Shown: one piece after another, positions 52,747 to 59,773 of the stretch | Position numbering within the stretch: the stretch's first letter is position 1 | How the letters are laid out: each line of letters begins with the position of its first letter | Assembly (NCBI GenBank): GCA_024405895.1 | Contig: JAKSNW010000001.1 | Location: 62,001 to 126,000, forward strand | Direction: 5' to 3' | Origin: Paludibacteraceae bacterium | Lineage (GTDB): Bacteria; Bacteroidota; Bacteroidia; Bacteroidales; Paludibacteraceae | DNA: 64,000 bases | Made by a program: the position numbers and the translations under genes | Notes under the pieces: generated by a model | Database searches by the model: none | The model's input: the letters and a program-made list of their open reading frames with translations, nothing else | What the model was told of the DNA's origin: nothing

Positions 52747-52937
52747 GTAGGTTTTCATTGAAAGAATACGAAAATGCAAATGCGTTCGCTATCCTCGGAT
52801 ATGTAGCTCACGCAATGAAGAAAAGCGGTAAGAGCAAAGAAGAGGTAGATGAATACTACAAAGAAGCAACTCGTGTAGATTACGACTATCTAAAACGTGT
52901 AAGCAATGACAAAATAGAAGAGTTAAACAAAATGTAA
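52743..52937 (+). CDS. small phage protein, 64 residues
   Basis: Starts at ATG 52743 overlapping the previous stop. FSLKEYENANAFAILGYVAH and a basic/acidic helix (KSGKSKEEVDEYYKEATRVD). Function unknown. Confidence 0.5.
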   Translation: MSRFSLKEYENANAFAILGYVAHAMKKSGKSKEEVDEYYKEATRVDYDYLKRVSNDKIEELNKM

Positions 52938-52952
52938 TAAAAAACCGAGAAA

Positions 52953-53831
52953 ATGGAAACATTGGATTTTACGAATGCAAGGGTGTTGCCCTTGACACTC
53001 CAACAGTTGGAGATGACTCACAAGGAAAATGACATCTACGGAAAGCCGTTAAAGGGTGTGTATCACTTTGAGTTGATTAACGAGATTATCGAGACAGCGA
53101 ATAGGAACGGACTCAACTGTGAGGTCTATGATTTGTTCGCTGCACAAAACAAAGACAAGCAGCAGCCGGGTGTTGTTCTTTTACCACAGGTAGAAGCAGA
53201 GAAAGGCAAGAATGCAGTTGAAGCGCACGTCTTGAGACGAGTGTACGCAAACATTCGTTTGACTGACTTTGACGATGATACGTATACAACGAACCTTGCG
53301 CTCTCTTTCCACCAAAGAGGTGTTGAGCTTGGTTTTGGTAACAACGTGAAGATTTGCCACAATCAGTGCATGCTTGGAGCAGACAACTATGTGTCTACTT
53401 ACGGAAATGACAAGGTGGACATTTCTGCAATCGTACCTCAAGCAGAGAAATGGATGAAGGAAGCAGAGTCAAGAATCTTGGCAGAAAGAGAGCGAATTGA
53501 AAGAATGAAGCAAAGAGAGCTTTCGGTCGAAGAAATGTATATCTTGCTTGGCATGCTAACTGTTCTCCGTGTTCAACGTGACACAAAGATTAAGGAGATA
53601 TACAACGGAAAGTTGTACCCTCTGAACCAGTCGCAGATTAACCGACTTGGCGAAGCAATGTTGTTAAAAACAAAGAAAGAAGAAAAGGTAAGCGTCTGGG
53701 ATGTTTACAATACATGCACAGAGATGTACAAACCGATGGCGAGTGAAAGCTTCCCAGATACGGAGATTCCGAATATCCTGTCGCAAAATGTAACTCTTGG
53801 TAGATTCTTGTGCGAAAACTACTCTCTCTAA
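52953..53831 (+). CDS. DUF932/DUF3871-like phage protein
   Basis: 292 residues. VYANIRLTDFDDDTYTTNLA, then HQRGVELGFGNNVKICHNQC, resembles DUF3871/DUF932 proteins of Bacteroidales elements and phages. Their role is unproven but they are often linked to anti-restriction or replication. A charged helix (ESRILAERERIERMKQRELS) joins the halves. The sequence GTAATAAAAAACC before the start is part of the shared leader motif. Confidence 0.6.
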   Translation: METLDFTNARVLPLTLQQLEMTHKENDIYGKPLKGVYHFELINEIIETANRNGLNCEVYDLFAAQNKDKQQPGVVLLPQVEAEKGKNAVEAHVLRRVYANIRLTDFDDDTYTTNLALSFHQRGVELGFGNNVKICHNQCMLGADNYVSTYGNDKVDISAIVPQAEKWMKEAESRILAERERIERMKQRELSVEEMYILLGMLTVLRVQRDTKIKEIYNGKLYPLNQSQINRLGEAMLLKTKKEEKVSVWDVYNTCTEMYKPMASESFPDTEIPNILSQNVTLGRFLCENYSL

Positions 53832-53832
53832 T

Positions 53833-54018
53833 ATGTCGAAGATTAAAGACGATTGGATAGAATCAATGGACGTTAACACACCATCCCCTATGAGGGATGG
53901 GTGTGACGCTCCAGAGAAAGAGTTTGACTATGACTTGCACAATCATATTGAAGAGTTAATGTGGCAAGAAAGATACGAAAACGAATCTAAAGAATGTAGT
54001 TATGGAGATAAAAGGTAG
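53833..54018 (+). CDS. small acidic phage protein, 61 residues
   Basis: It starts at ATG 53833, one base after the previous stop. FDYDLHNHIEELMWQERYEN is helical. It overlaps the methyltransferase-like gene by 17 bases. Function unknown. Confidence 0.5.
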   Translation: MSKIKDDWIESMDVNTPSPMRDGCDAPEKEFDYDLHNHIEELMWQERYENESKECSYGDKR

Positions 54019-54770
54019 GGTTCATTGCTTCTTTGAGCAGAGCGGAACATTCAAGAACGAGTTCAAAAAGCTCGGCTATGAAGCAGAGGACTATGATATA
54101 CAGGACAATTTCGGTGAGACTGACCATGTGATGGACCTATTCTCCGAAATAGATAAATCGTATAGGGGGGGGGCAATCCGTGTTTGATACGATTAACAAG
54201 GATGACCTTGTAATGGCTTTCTTCCCATGCATATACTTTGAAAGTCTGAGCATGATGGCGTTCAATTGGGGATATACGAATTACAGGAAACTTGACAACG
54301 CACAAAAGACGCAGAAGATAATTGAGCGTGCTGATAAAAGGCATGAGTTCTATATGTACCTGTTGAAGTTGGTTTATGTAGTGACAAAAAAAGAATTGCG
54401 CATGATAGTAGAGAATCCGTATGCAATGCAGCACTATCTAAAGCAAGGTAATTTCATTAAGCCACCAGCGTTTGTTGATGAGGATAGGACAAGAAGAGGA
54501 GATTTCTTCATAAAGCCTACCGCCTATTGGTACTTCGGATGCGAACCAACATTTGGCTTTACACATCAGCAGACTGATAAGAGCAAGATACGAAATGTAA
54601 TTGGTGGAGCACAACTTGGAAAGGTTGGTAGAGGTAGTAAGGAAAGCGGTTTATGTTCTGAAGATAGAAGCATGATTTCTCCAGACTACGCAAGGAATTT
54701 TATCTGCGACTTCATTATCGGTAAGCAGCAAAAGATAGCATTTAATCAGCTCTCGATGAATTTCGAGTAA
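54002..54770 (+). pseudogene. DNA methyltransferase-like gene interrupted at a G9 tract
   Basis: Frame one (54002-54187) encodes GRVHCFFEQSGTFKNEFKKL and DYDIQDNFGETDHVMDLFSE, resembling SAM-binding motif I and the acidic motif II. It runs into nine Gs (54165-54173) and ends 14 bases later. Frame two resumes with SVFDTINKDDLVMAFFPCIY (a PC motif like motif IV) and LRMIVENPYAMQHYL (EN motif, like motif VI), and stops at 54770. With eight Gs the two join into one 256-residue protein. So it is either switched off here by slippage or an assembly error. Function as a cytosine-5-type methyltransferase is an inference. Confidence 0.65.
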
Positions 54771-54870
54771 TTGATGTTTTTAGATTGTTAGTGGTGGCAC
54801 TCCAGATGGAAACGTCTGGGGTGTTTTTATGTATAATATGCTGATATAGAGGAAAATAATTGGTCAAAAA

Positions 54871-54916
54871 TTTGGTCATATCAATTATTTTGTGTAATTT
54901 TACATCGTAATAAAAA
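54871..54916 (+). promoter_or_regulatory. phage early promoter with shared leader (copy 3)
   Basis: TTTG 54871-54874, GGTCATATCA, TAATTTTAC 54895-54903, ATCGTAATAAAAAAC, then AAACAAGTAAGAG before ATG 54942. Confidence 0.8.
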
Positions 54917-54941
54917 ACTCACAATAAAACAAGTAAGAGAT

Positions 54942-55112
54942 ATGAAAGAGACAAAATACTACATTTTGACGACAAATCCGAGATATGGAAAATTCGCTTT
55001 TGAAGAAGATGGTATAAAGTATTATGTAATTTGGTACGGCAACCATTTGCCAGCAGCAATGCACGGAGCAGCAATCCTCGGAAGTGAAGTAGCATACAAG
55101 AATTTTGATTAA
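54942..55112 (+). CDS. small phage protein, 56 residues
   Basis: MKETKYYILTTNPRYGKFAF, then a beta strand and a short helical end (GSEVAYKNFD). First gene after promoter copy 3. Function unknown. Confidence 0.55.
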   Translation: MKETKYYILTTNPRYGKFAFEEDGIKYYVIWYGNHLPAAMHGAAILGSEVAYKNFD

Positions 55113-55132
55113 CGTAATAAAAAACTTAAGCA

Positions 55133-55303
55133 ATGGTAGAATTTGAAAAAGAAGCGATTATGGAAGTAATCCAAGAGAAGATGTACGAACATTACAACGT
55201 GACCAGTGACTACGACAAAGAGAGTGGATGCTATCACAATGGTAGATGGTTTTCAATAAACGAAGTGATGAATATAATCGAGGAAGCACTTGATGATTGT
55301 TGA
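55133..55303 (+). CDS. small phage protein, 56 residues
   Basis: Acidic helical protein (VEFEKEAIMEVIQEKMYEHY ... NEVMNIIEEALDD). Its start region repeats that of the gene at 52438 (ACGTAATAAAAAACTTAAGCA). Function unknown. Confidence 0.5.
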   Translation: MVEFEKEAIMEVIQEKMYEHYNVTSDYDKESGCYHNGRWFSINEVMNIIEEALDDC

Positions 55304-55307
55304 TAAT

Positions 55308-55502
55308 ATGGGAAGCGTTCAGAAGTATATCGTAAAATGGTTTATGGCAGATGAGTACGGAAAGCCGATAGTTTGTTATCCATGTTATAGCAAAAAGTCC
55401 GATGCGTTAGAGTATCTATCGAAGAACCAAGAGTATCACAAGAAATGGGGTATTCCGATTGAAAGAGTGGTAAAGGTAAAATTAAAGAGATATTCGTTAT
55501 GA
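55308..55502 (+). CDS. small phage protein, 64 residues
   Basis: VQKYIVKWFMADEYGKPIVC and a basic C-terminus (VVKVKLKRYSL). A start at 55290 overlaps the previous gene and is less likely than ATG 55308. Function unknown. Confidence 0.5.
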   Translation: MGSVQKYIVKWFMADEYGKPIVCYPCYSKKSDALEYLSKNQEYHKKWGIPIERVVKVKLKRYSL

Positions 55503-55660
55503 GACCTCAAGACGATGAACCATGTGTAAACTGTAGAAAGTGGTCGAATAGGAATGGTTGCGAACACTACAACAATGCAGCGTTAGTCCTGTTCGGAGCG
55601 TGTTTCAAAAAAGATATTATTAAGAGAAGAGTAAAAAAGACAAGATATGAAAGCAAATGA
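55499..55660 (+). CDS. small cysteine-rich phage protein, 53 residues
   Basis: Starts MRPQDDEPCVNCRKWSNRNG, then a cysteine-histidine pair (GCEHY) and FGACF. Four cysteines spaced C-x2-C-x8-C plus one later suggest a small zinc-binding fold. Overlaps both neighbours (4 and 14 bases). Confidence 0.55.
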   Translation: MRPQDDEPCVNCRKWSNRNGCEHYNNAALVLFGACFKKDIIKRRVKKTRYESK

Positions 55661-55883
55661 TTTGAGCAAGTTCGATTTCGTATTCGCTGGAAGCGGACAT
55701 TATAAAGTGCGCTATACTACAGAACGAGGTGACTACTATGTGAAGTTGGTTACCGACATGACGATTATCGATGCAACGCTAAATGCAGAGTGGGCAAAGT
55801 TAGAGGACATAAAGATTCTCCGAGACTATGTTAAGAGTGGAACACACTATAGCTCAAAAGGCGAATTGATTGAAAAGAAATAA
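55647..55883 (+). CDS. small phage protein, 78 residues
   Basis: MKANDLSKFDFVFAGSGHYK; its first residues match those of the protein at 58126 (MKANDYAKFCLKQGD), hinting at related small proteins. Beta-rich middle, helical end. Last gene before the 14-bp inverted repeat. Confidence 0.55.
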   Translation: MKANDLSKFDFVFAGSGHYKVRYTTERGDYYVKLVTDMTIIDATLNAEWAKLEDIKILRDYVKSGTHYSSKGELIEKK

Positions 55884-55890
55884 TAGAAAA

Positions 55891-55934
55891 GCAAAGGTAC
55901 ATAAGGCTGAATAGATAGTTTTATGTACCTTTGC
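55891..55934. promoter_or_regulatory. 14-bp perfect inverted repeat containing two back-to-back -7 boxes
   Basis: GCAAAGGTACATAA (55891-55904) and TTATGTACCTTTGC (55921-55934) mirror each other around 16 bases. The right arm ends in the host-type box TACCTTTGC, 18 bases before ATG 55953, and the left arm holds the same box pointing left. No -33 match at the usual distance. It may be a promoter-operator for the small gene to the right. Confidence 0.65.
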
Positions 55935-55952
55935 ATTGTAATAGTAAGAGAT

Positions 55953-56174
55953 ATGAAAAGGGTAACACCAAGAGTAGTTGTTGATGAAGCAAATCGTATT
56001 GGATTTGAAAATACTGCGTATATAGATACGTGGAGAGGTTTTGATGTGTTTTATTGTTATAACAAGAGTGATGGTGTTACGTATTCTGGTCCTCCAATGT
56101 TGTTATATTTTAAGGATGGAGTTGTGGAAGCGAAAGATATTGAGACGGATGTAGAGTTCTTGTCAAGAGATTAG
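55953..56174 (+). CDS. small protein convergent with the MuF toxin-like gene; immunity candidate
   Basis: 73 residues from ATG 55953 (MKRVTPRVVVDEANRIGFEN). A compact alpha/beta protein with an acidic C-terminus (VEAKDIETDVEFLSRD), which suits an inhibitor. It has its own host-type -7 box rather than a phage box, so it could be expressed in the lysogen. Its 3' end overlaps the 3' end of the MuF gene by 4 bases. The immunity role is inference only, from position, size, charge and promoter type. Confidence 0.5.
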   Translation: MKRVTPRVVVDEANRIGFENTAYIDTWRGFDVFYCYNKSDGVTYSGPPMLLYFKDGVVEAKDIETDVEFLSRD

Positions 56175-57859
56175 CGGTCTAATGTAAACATACCATTCAC
56201 GAACTCCTTATTTAGAGCAAGACCTTCCAAGTTAAGAATGTTGATACCAAAGTTGGTGTCAACCATCTTTAGGAAATCTTTTATCTTGTATATGATGTTT
56301 GTTTGGGCATCATATACAAATTTCTTTTCTCCGTTGTTGATGGCAAGAAGAGTGTGACCCTCATTGTTATATTGAGTTAAGCTCTTGTATTGAAATGATA
56401 TTTGGTATATTCCTGTTTGGCTCAATTCGGAGTTTAGGATGTTAAACGTTTCGGATGGTTTTGCTTTTACACCTATCAGTCTTGCGTGTGGACTTTTGTT
56501 TGTTTGTGGGTCTATCCAAGCGGAGAAAACATTTGAAGAAAGTTTATTTGGGATGTTGTTAGGGTCGTAAGCAATTCGTTTCGCTGCTCTTACATCATAT
56601 CCATTTAGACGTGCTACAAATGTAGGAACACACACTTGACAGTTGTTGCCGAATCCATTGGCTTTGTCTTTGTTAGAAAAGTGTGGATTTACGTTTCCGC
56701 TATCTGCCTGTTCAAAGGTCATGGGTGTTCCTTTTATTAGTTCATCAAAGTTTACTGGAGTCGATGGTTTGAGAATACGTGAAGGACCATCGGAATTACC
56801 ACCATGTTTAGTTGGTGTTTGTGTGTACTTATCCTTGTTGTCGGAAAGGAAATAGGGTAGTTTACCACGTTTATCAGCAAAGCTTATACGTTTGGAATTA
56901 TCCGACACCCATTTGTGGAACTGTTTTGGCATATCCGTAACTTTTTGCGAGTCAACGATACGCTTCCTTCCATCTGTGTCGGAGTTAAGGTAGTCAATCA
57001 TATCATTTGTGGAGAGCATAACAGGTTCAGTGTGGCATCGGCAATTAGGGTGCCAACCGGTGAACTTGAAGTCTTTTGGGTATCTACCTTGAAGAGTGTC
57101 GCAAATATCGTGGAATTGACCAGTAGGGATTCCTTTGCAGTTGTGGTTATTTGATAGGACAACATCAAATCCAAGAACGTAGTCCATCTGCTGCCAACGC
57201 TCATACTCTGCAGACCTGTATGCTATGTTGATTTCGGAACGAGCAAGCCTTGCGGAGCGGTACTCACAATCCTCGATTGTAGCAGCGCCACCAAAAGTGG
57301 ACGTATAATCAGCCTTGAGAGAGTCAAAATCGGAAAGGTATTGCGAAAGTTTTTTGCTCAATGTAATAGCAGACGTGCCTTTTTCGATAGCCGTAGTGAT
57401 AGCGGTCTCCAGACTCTCCTTGTAAGTCTTTGTTAGATTCCAGACCCTGTCGGAAAGATTGAGTCCGTTTCTCTTTCGTGTAATGAAAGACTGTAGTGCG
57501 TTTGAGTTGCTTGGTATAATATGCAACCCATCCATCTTGCCGAAAAGCGAATATACGTAGGTTATTAGTGAATCTTGGACACTCTCCGATAGTAACCATT
57601 CTTTGTGAGCATTGGTAACTATGTGTTGAAAGGTGTCTTTTGCGAAATTGTCAAACAAACGCTCCGCTGACGGAATGGTGGTCGGAAAGTCTTTGAATCT
57701 GAATGTTCCGTATGCAGCGTAAGAGTAGTCCGTTGTTAGAACGATTCTTGCTGCTTCCTCATTGTAGAGGTCAAAGATTTTCTGAATCTGGAACACGTAG
57801 TAGTCAAGTCTTCTGCCGAGTTCCTTGTATCTGTTGCGATATTCTTTAGGTAGTTTCAT
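56171..57859 (-). CDS. phage minor head (MuF) protein with papain-fold toxin-like C-terminus
   Basis: 562 residues. The N-terminal about 300 residues are the MuF/SPP1 gp7 minor head type: CEYRSARLARSEINIAYRSA (198-217) and the signature FTGWHPNCRCHTEPVM (266-281). A linker (about 330-375) follows. The C-terminal domain has GFGNNCQVCVPTFVARLNGY (402-421), YNNEGHTLLAINNG (497-510) and FVYDAQTN (514-521). This order of Cys407, His502 and Asp517 matches papain-fold polymorphic toxins. MuF-toxin fusions are known from temperate phages. It is encoded against all neighbouring phage genes, away from the portal at 62 kb. A 29-codon ORF overlaps its start by ATGA. Confidence 0.8.
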   Translation of the reverse strand: MKLPKEYRNRYKELGRRLDYYVFQIQKIFDLYNEEAARIVLTTDYSYAAYGTFRFKDFPTTIPSAERLFDNFAKDTFQHIVTNAHKEWLLSESVQDSLITYVYSLFGKMDGLHIIPSNSNALQSFITRKRNGLNLSDRVWNLTKTYKESLETAITTAIEKGTSAITLSKKLSQYLSDFDSLKADYTSTFGGAATIEDCEYRSARLARSEINIAYRSAEYERWQQMDYVLGFDVVLSNNHNCKGIPTGQFHDICDTLQGRYPKDFKFTGWHPNCRCHTEPVMLSTNDMIDYLNSDTDGRKRIVDSQKVTDMPKQFHKWVSDNSKRISFADKRGKLPYFLSDNKDKYTQTPTKHGGNSDGPSRILKPSTPVNFDELIKGTPMTFEQADSGNVNPHFSNKDKANGFGNNCQVCVPTFVARLNGYDVRAAKRIAYDPNNIPNKLSSNVFSAWIDPQTNKSPHARLIGVKAKPSETFNILNSELSQTGIYQISFQYKSLTQYNNEGHTLLAINNGEKKFVYDAQTNIIYKIKDFLKMVDTNFGINILNLEGLALNKEFVNGMFTLDR

Positions 57860-57945
57860 GCAGCAAAGTTAGCAAAAACATTTGCGTAATCGGAGATTTT
57901 GTTGTACTTTTGCGCAACCAAATGATTAAGTGCGTGGACTTCCAT
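57856..57945 (-). CDS. 29-residue leader ORF coupled to the MuF gene
   Basis: The minus strand reads MEVHALNHLVAQKYNKISDY then ANVFANFAA and stop. Its TGA overlaps the MuF ATG (ATGA, 57856-57859), the usual sign of translational coupling in this element. Upstream on the same strand is the shared leader sequence GTAATAAAAAACCTAAACAA. Whether the peptide itself matters is unknown. Confidence 0.5.
   Translation of the reverse strand: MEVHALNHLVAQKYNKISDYANVFANFAA
57881..57913 (+). promoter_or_regulatory. host-type promoter of a predicted antisense/small RNA
   Basis: TTTG at 57881-57884, exactly 20 bases, TACTTTTGC at 57905-57913: a full consensus match with no protein gene behind it before the terminator at 58020. 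Confidence 0.7.
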
Positions 57946-58027
57946 TGCGCCACGCTTCTTACTTGTTTAGGTTTTTTATTACATCGGTGTTGCAACCTCG
58001 TGAGAGAGAGTGACACCTCTTTTTTTT
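57918..58027 (+). ncRNA. predicted ~110-nt small RNA, antisense to the MuF leader and complementary to the early-operon leaders
   Basis: Downstream of the promoter the transcript would contain a hairpin (GCGTGG 57932-57937 with CCACGC 57950-57955). A 28-base unpaired stretch follows (57956-57983). Then comes a terminator: GGTGT 57986-57990 with ACACC 58013-58017, inner CTC/GAG, then eight Ts. Read on the other strand, the unpaired stretch is GTAATAAAAAACCTAAACAA + GTAAG. Its two blocks recur in the 5' leaders at 47342, 52161, 54906, 58092 and 63544, and partly before the genes at 52438, 52953 and 55133. It could therefore silence early operons in trans and the toxin gene in cis. Existence of the RNA is a prediction. 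Confidence 0.55.
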
Positions 58028-58056
58028 GTTTATGACTGAAAATAAATGAGTTAACG

Positions 58057-58101
58057 CTTGGTCATATCAATTATTTTTTGTAATTTTACACCGTAATAAA
58101 A
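58057..58101 (+). promoter_or_regulatory. phage early promoter with shared leader (copy 4)
   Basis: CTTG 58057-58060, GTCATATCA, 20-base spacer, TAATTTTAC 58081-58089, then ACCGTAATAAAAAAAC and AAACAAGTAAG. Confidence 0.78.
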
Positions 58102-58125
58102 AAACAAACAAAACAAGTAAGCAAG

Positions 58126-58365
58126 ATGAAAGCAAATGATTACGCAAAATTCTGTCTTAAACAAGGTGACAGAATAAGAGTCGAGATTTCAAACCCATTC
58201 GGATTTGACGTTAAGCAGAAGAACATGTTGAAAGAAAAAGGTTGTTTCTTCATGAATAATGAAGATGCAGTCTGGTACTTCGAAGCAAGTAACTTGGAAG
58301 AGTATAAAGAAAAATGTAAGGCTCTGAAAGGCTTTGAAATGGAGAACTTTCAAATTGTAAAGTAA
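58126..58365 (+). CDS. small phage protein, 79 residues
   Basis: MKANDYAKFCLKQGDRIRVE, then a beta strand-rich middle (GCFFMNNEDAVWYFEASN) and a lysine-rich helix. Shares its first residues with the protein at 55647. First gene after promoter copy 4; next gene starts 1 base later. Confidence 0.55.
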   Translation: MKANDYAKFCLKQGDRIRVEISNPFGFDVKQKNMLKEKGCFFMNNEDAVWYFEASNLEEYKEKCKALKGFEMENFQIVK

Positions 58366-58366
58366 G

Positions 58367-58555
58367 ATGAGAGCGAGAAAATGTACTTTGATTTGCTACT
58401 GGGAAAGCGGTGAATGCACAGAAGATATAAATTGCAATAGCATTTCAGAAGCGAAGAAAATCGCAAGCACGGCACGAACAGAAGGTGGTTGTGTAAGATA
58501 TGAAATTTGGGACGATGAACGTAAATGTAAAGTAACACAAGGAATTTGTAAATAA
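58367..58555 (+). CDS. small cysteine-containing phage protein, 62 residues
   Basis: ARKCTLICYWESGECTEDIN and SISEAKKIASTARTEGGCVR look like a small ferredoxin-like alpha/beta fold. Six cysteines. Function unknown. Confidence 0.5.
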   Translation: MRARKCTLICYWESGECTEDINCNSISEAKKIASTARTEGGCVRYEIWDDERKCKVTQGICK

Positions 58556-58564
58556 TGATTGTAT

Positions 58565-58846
58565 ATGGAAAAAGTAGAGCGTTTCAAAAAGATAACCTCG
58601 GAGATGCTGGAAATCTTTGAGAAGAAGAATCACGATTATGGAAATTCGTTTGACCTGTCGTGCGACAAACATGGATTGATTGCCGCTATTGTGCGAATGG
58701 AAGATAAGCTAAACAGAGCATCTACGCTTATAGAAAAAGACACAAGGGTAACGAGAGAAAGTATAAAAGACACTTTGACTGACCTTGCAAACTATGCGAT
58801 ATTGTCAAGAATGTGGCTTGAGGAAAAAGATGAGAGAAAACATTAA
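58565..58846 (+). CDS. DUF1599 / nucleotide-modification-associated protein
   Basis: 93 residues from ATG 58565. FEKKNHDYGNSFDLSCDKHG, then AAIVRMEDKLNRASTL and ESIKDTLTDLANYAILSRMW, is the DUF1599 pattern, a MazG-like all-alpha domain found near nucleotide-pool and DNA-modification enzymes of phages. It fits with the dUTPase further down. It overlaps the next gene by 17 bases. Confidence 0.75.
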   Translation: MEKVERFKKITSEMLEIFEKKNHDYGNSFDLSCDKHGLIAAIVRMEDKLNRASTLIEKDTRVTRESIKDTLTDLANYAILSRMWLEEKDERKH

Positions 58847-59126
58847 TAGTTCTATCAAAGAAAGAGCACGTAATTATGCTACCCAAAGAGTTGGTGGCGA
58901 ATATATAGGTGGGTTTAAGGGCGATACGTGGCTGTCCTTATACCAAACATACATTGAGATTGCAACCGAACAACGAAAAATTGACATAGCTAATGCTTGT
59001 GAAGCATATTGCAACGTGGTGTGCCAAGCAGAGCAAACAAGTGGCAAGCGTTGTTATTGGAGAGTGCAAAACGAACGATGCCCGAAATTAGAATCGTTTA
59101 TTAAAATAATGGAGGATAACAAATGA
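58830..59126 (+). CDS. phage protein, 98 residues
   Basis: Starts MRENINSSIKERARNYATQR. Helical, with EIATEQRKIDIANACEAYCN and five cysteines towards the end. Overlaps its neighbours on both sides. Family unknown. Confidence 0.5.
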   Translation: MRENINSSIKERARNYATQRVGGEYIGGFKGDTWLSLYQTYIEIATEQRKIDIANACEAYCNVVCQAEQTSGKRCYWRVQNERCPKLESFIKIMEDNK

Positions 59127-59224
59127 GAAGAAATGAAATAATTAAGGAGCTTGTGATTGATGCGATAATAGTGATTTTTGCTTCGCTATTTACCTGCATA
59201 TTGATGAGTATAATTAACGGATAG
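59123..59224 (+). CDS. 33-residue single-span membrane peptide
   Basis: MRRNEIIKELVIDAIIVIFA followed by SLFTCILMSIING: a basic start and one hydrophobic helix. ATGA overlap with the gene before and 2 bases to the next gene support translation. Function unknown. Confidence 0.45.
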   Translation: MRRNEIIKELVIDAIIVIFASLFTCILMSIING

Positions 59225-59226
59225 CC

Positions 59227-59520
59227 ATGAGTAAAGAAATGACACACGAAGAAATTATTAAGGCATGGTTTGCCATTGACGAGTTAGGAGGAGAGAATGT
59301 CTATACTGAATTATCTTCTTTTCACATCTGCGGTAAAAATGATAAGCTGTATCGTGCAGAAATAACTTGTGGTATAAAATACAATGTCTATTCTATATCT
59401 GCTGATAGGTACAAAGCGATGGAACGTACAATTAAAGAGTATTCTGCATGGGTAGTAGGAAGTTTGCCTTGCGATGAATCGCAAGGAACAGGGGCAGACA
59501 ATAAACAAACGAGACAATGA
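59227..59520 (+). CDS. phage protein, 97 residues
   Basis: THEEIIKAWFAIDELGGENV and a beta hairpin (YRAEITCGIKYNVYSI). Not recognised. Part of the tightly packed run from 58126 to the portal promoter. Confidence 0.5.
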   Translation: MSKEMTHEEIIKAWFAIDELGGENVYTELSSFHICGKNDKLYRAEITCGIKYNVYSISADRYKAMERTIKEYSAWVVGSLPCDESQGTGADNKQTRQ

Positions 59521-59524
59521 AGCA

Positions 59525-59773
59525 ATGGAAGATATAGCAATAAAAGATTTTGAGCAGTTTTGCCAAAAAAACGATGTTAATCCAACAAATATGAAAGCAG
59601 ACTACTATCTTGCAGGTCACTGCCAAGGGCAACAATACATGATTGATAAGGCTGTTGAGTGGCTTGAGGTACATAGTTTTGAATTTATTGAACTCGTCAG
59701 TCTTCATGGTGTTGGCGCAGATTGTAGCCAAGTTATCAGCCAGTTCAAAAAAGCAATGGAGGAAGAAAGATGA
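59525..59773 (+). CDS. phage protein, 82 residues
   Basis: From ATG 59525 (MEDIAIKDFEQFCQKNDVNP); an earlier in-frame ATG at 59474 lies within the preceding gene. YYLAGHCQGQQYMIDKAVEW resembles small helical phage proteins. Overlaps the helicase by ATGA. Confidence 0.5.
   Translation: MEDIAIKDFEQFCQKNDVNPTNMKADYYLAGHCQGQQYMIDKAVEWLEVHSFEFIELVSLHGVGADCSQVISQFKKAMEEER

Noticed and set aside
55891..55934. Invertible phase-variable promoter
   Set aside because: The inverted repeats enclose only 16 bases and the promoter box lies inside the arms, so inversion would not change orientation of a promoter. No dedicated invertase is adjacent.
57863..57871. Host-type box TAACTTTGC directly before the MuF start (minus strand)
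   Set aside because: It lies inside the 29-codon ORF, has no -33 partner and would leave only a few leader bases. Translational coupling through the ATGA overlap is the better explanation.
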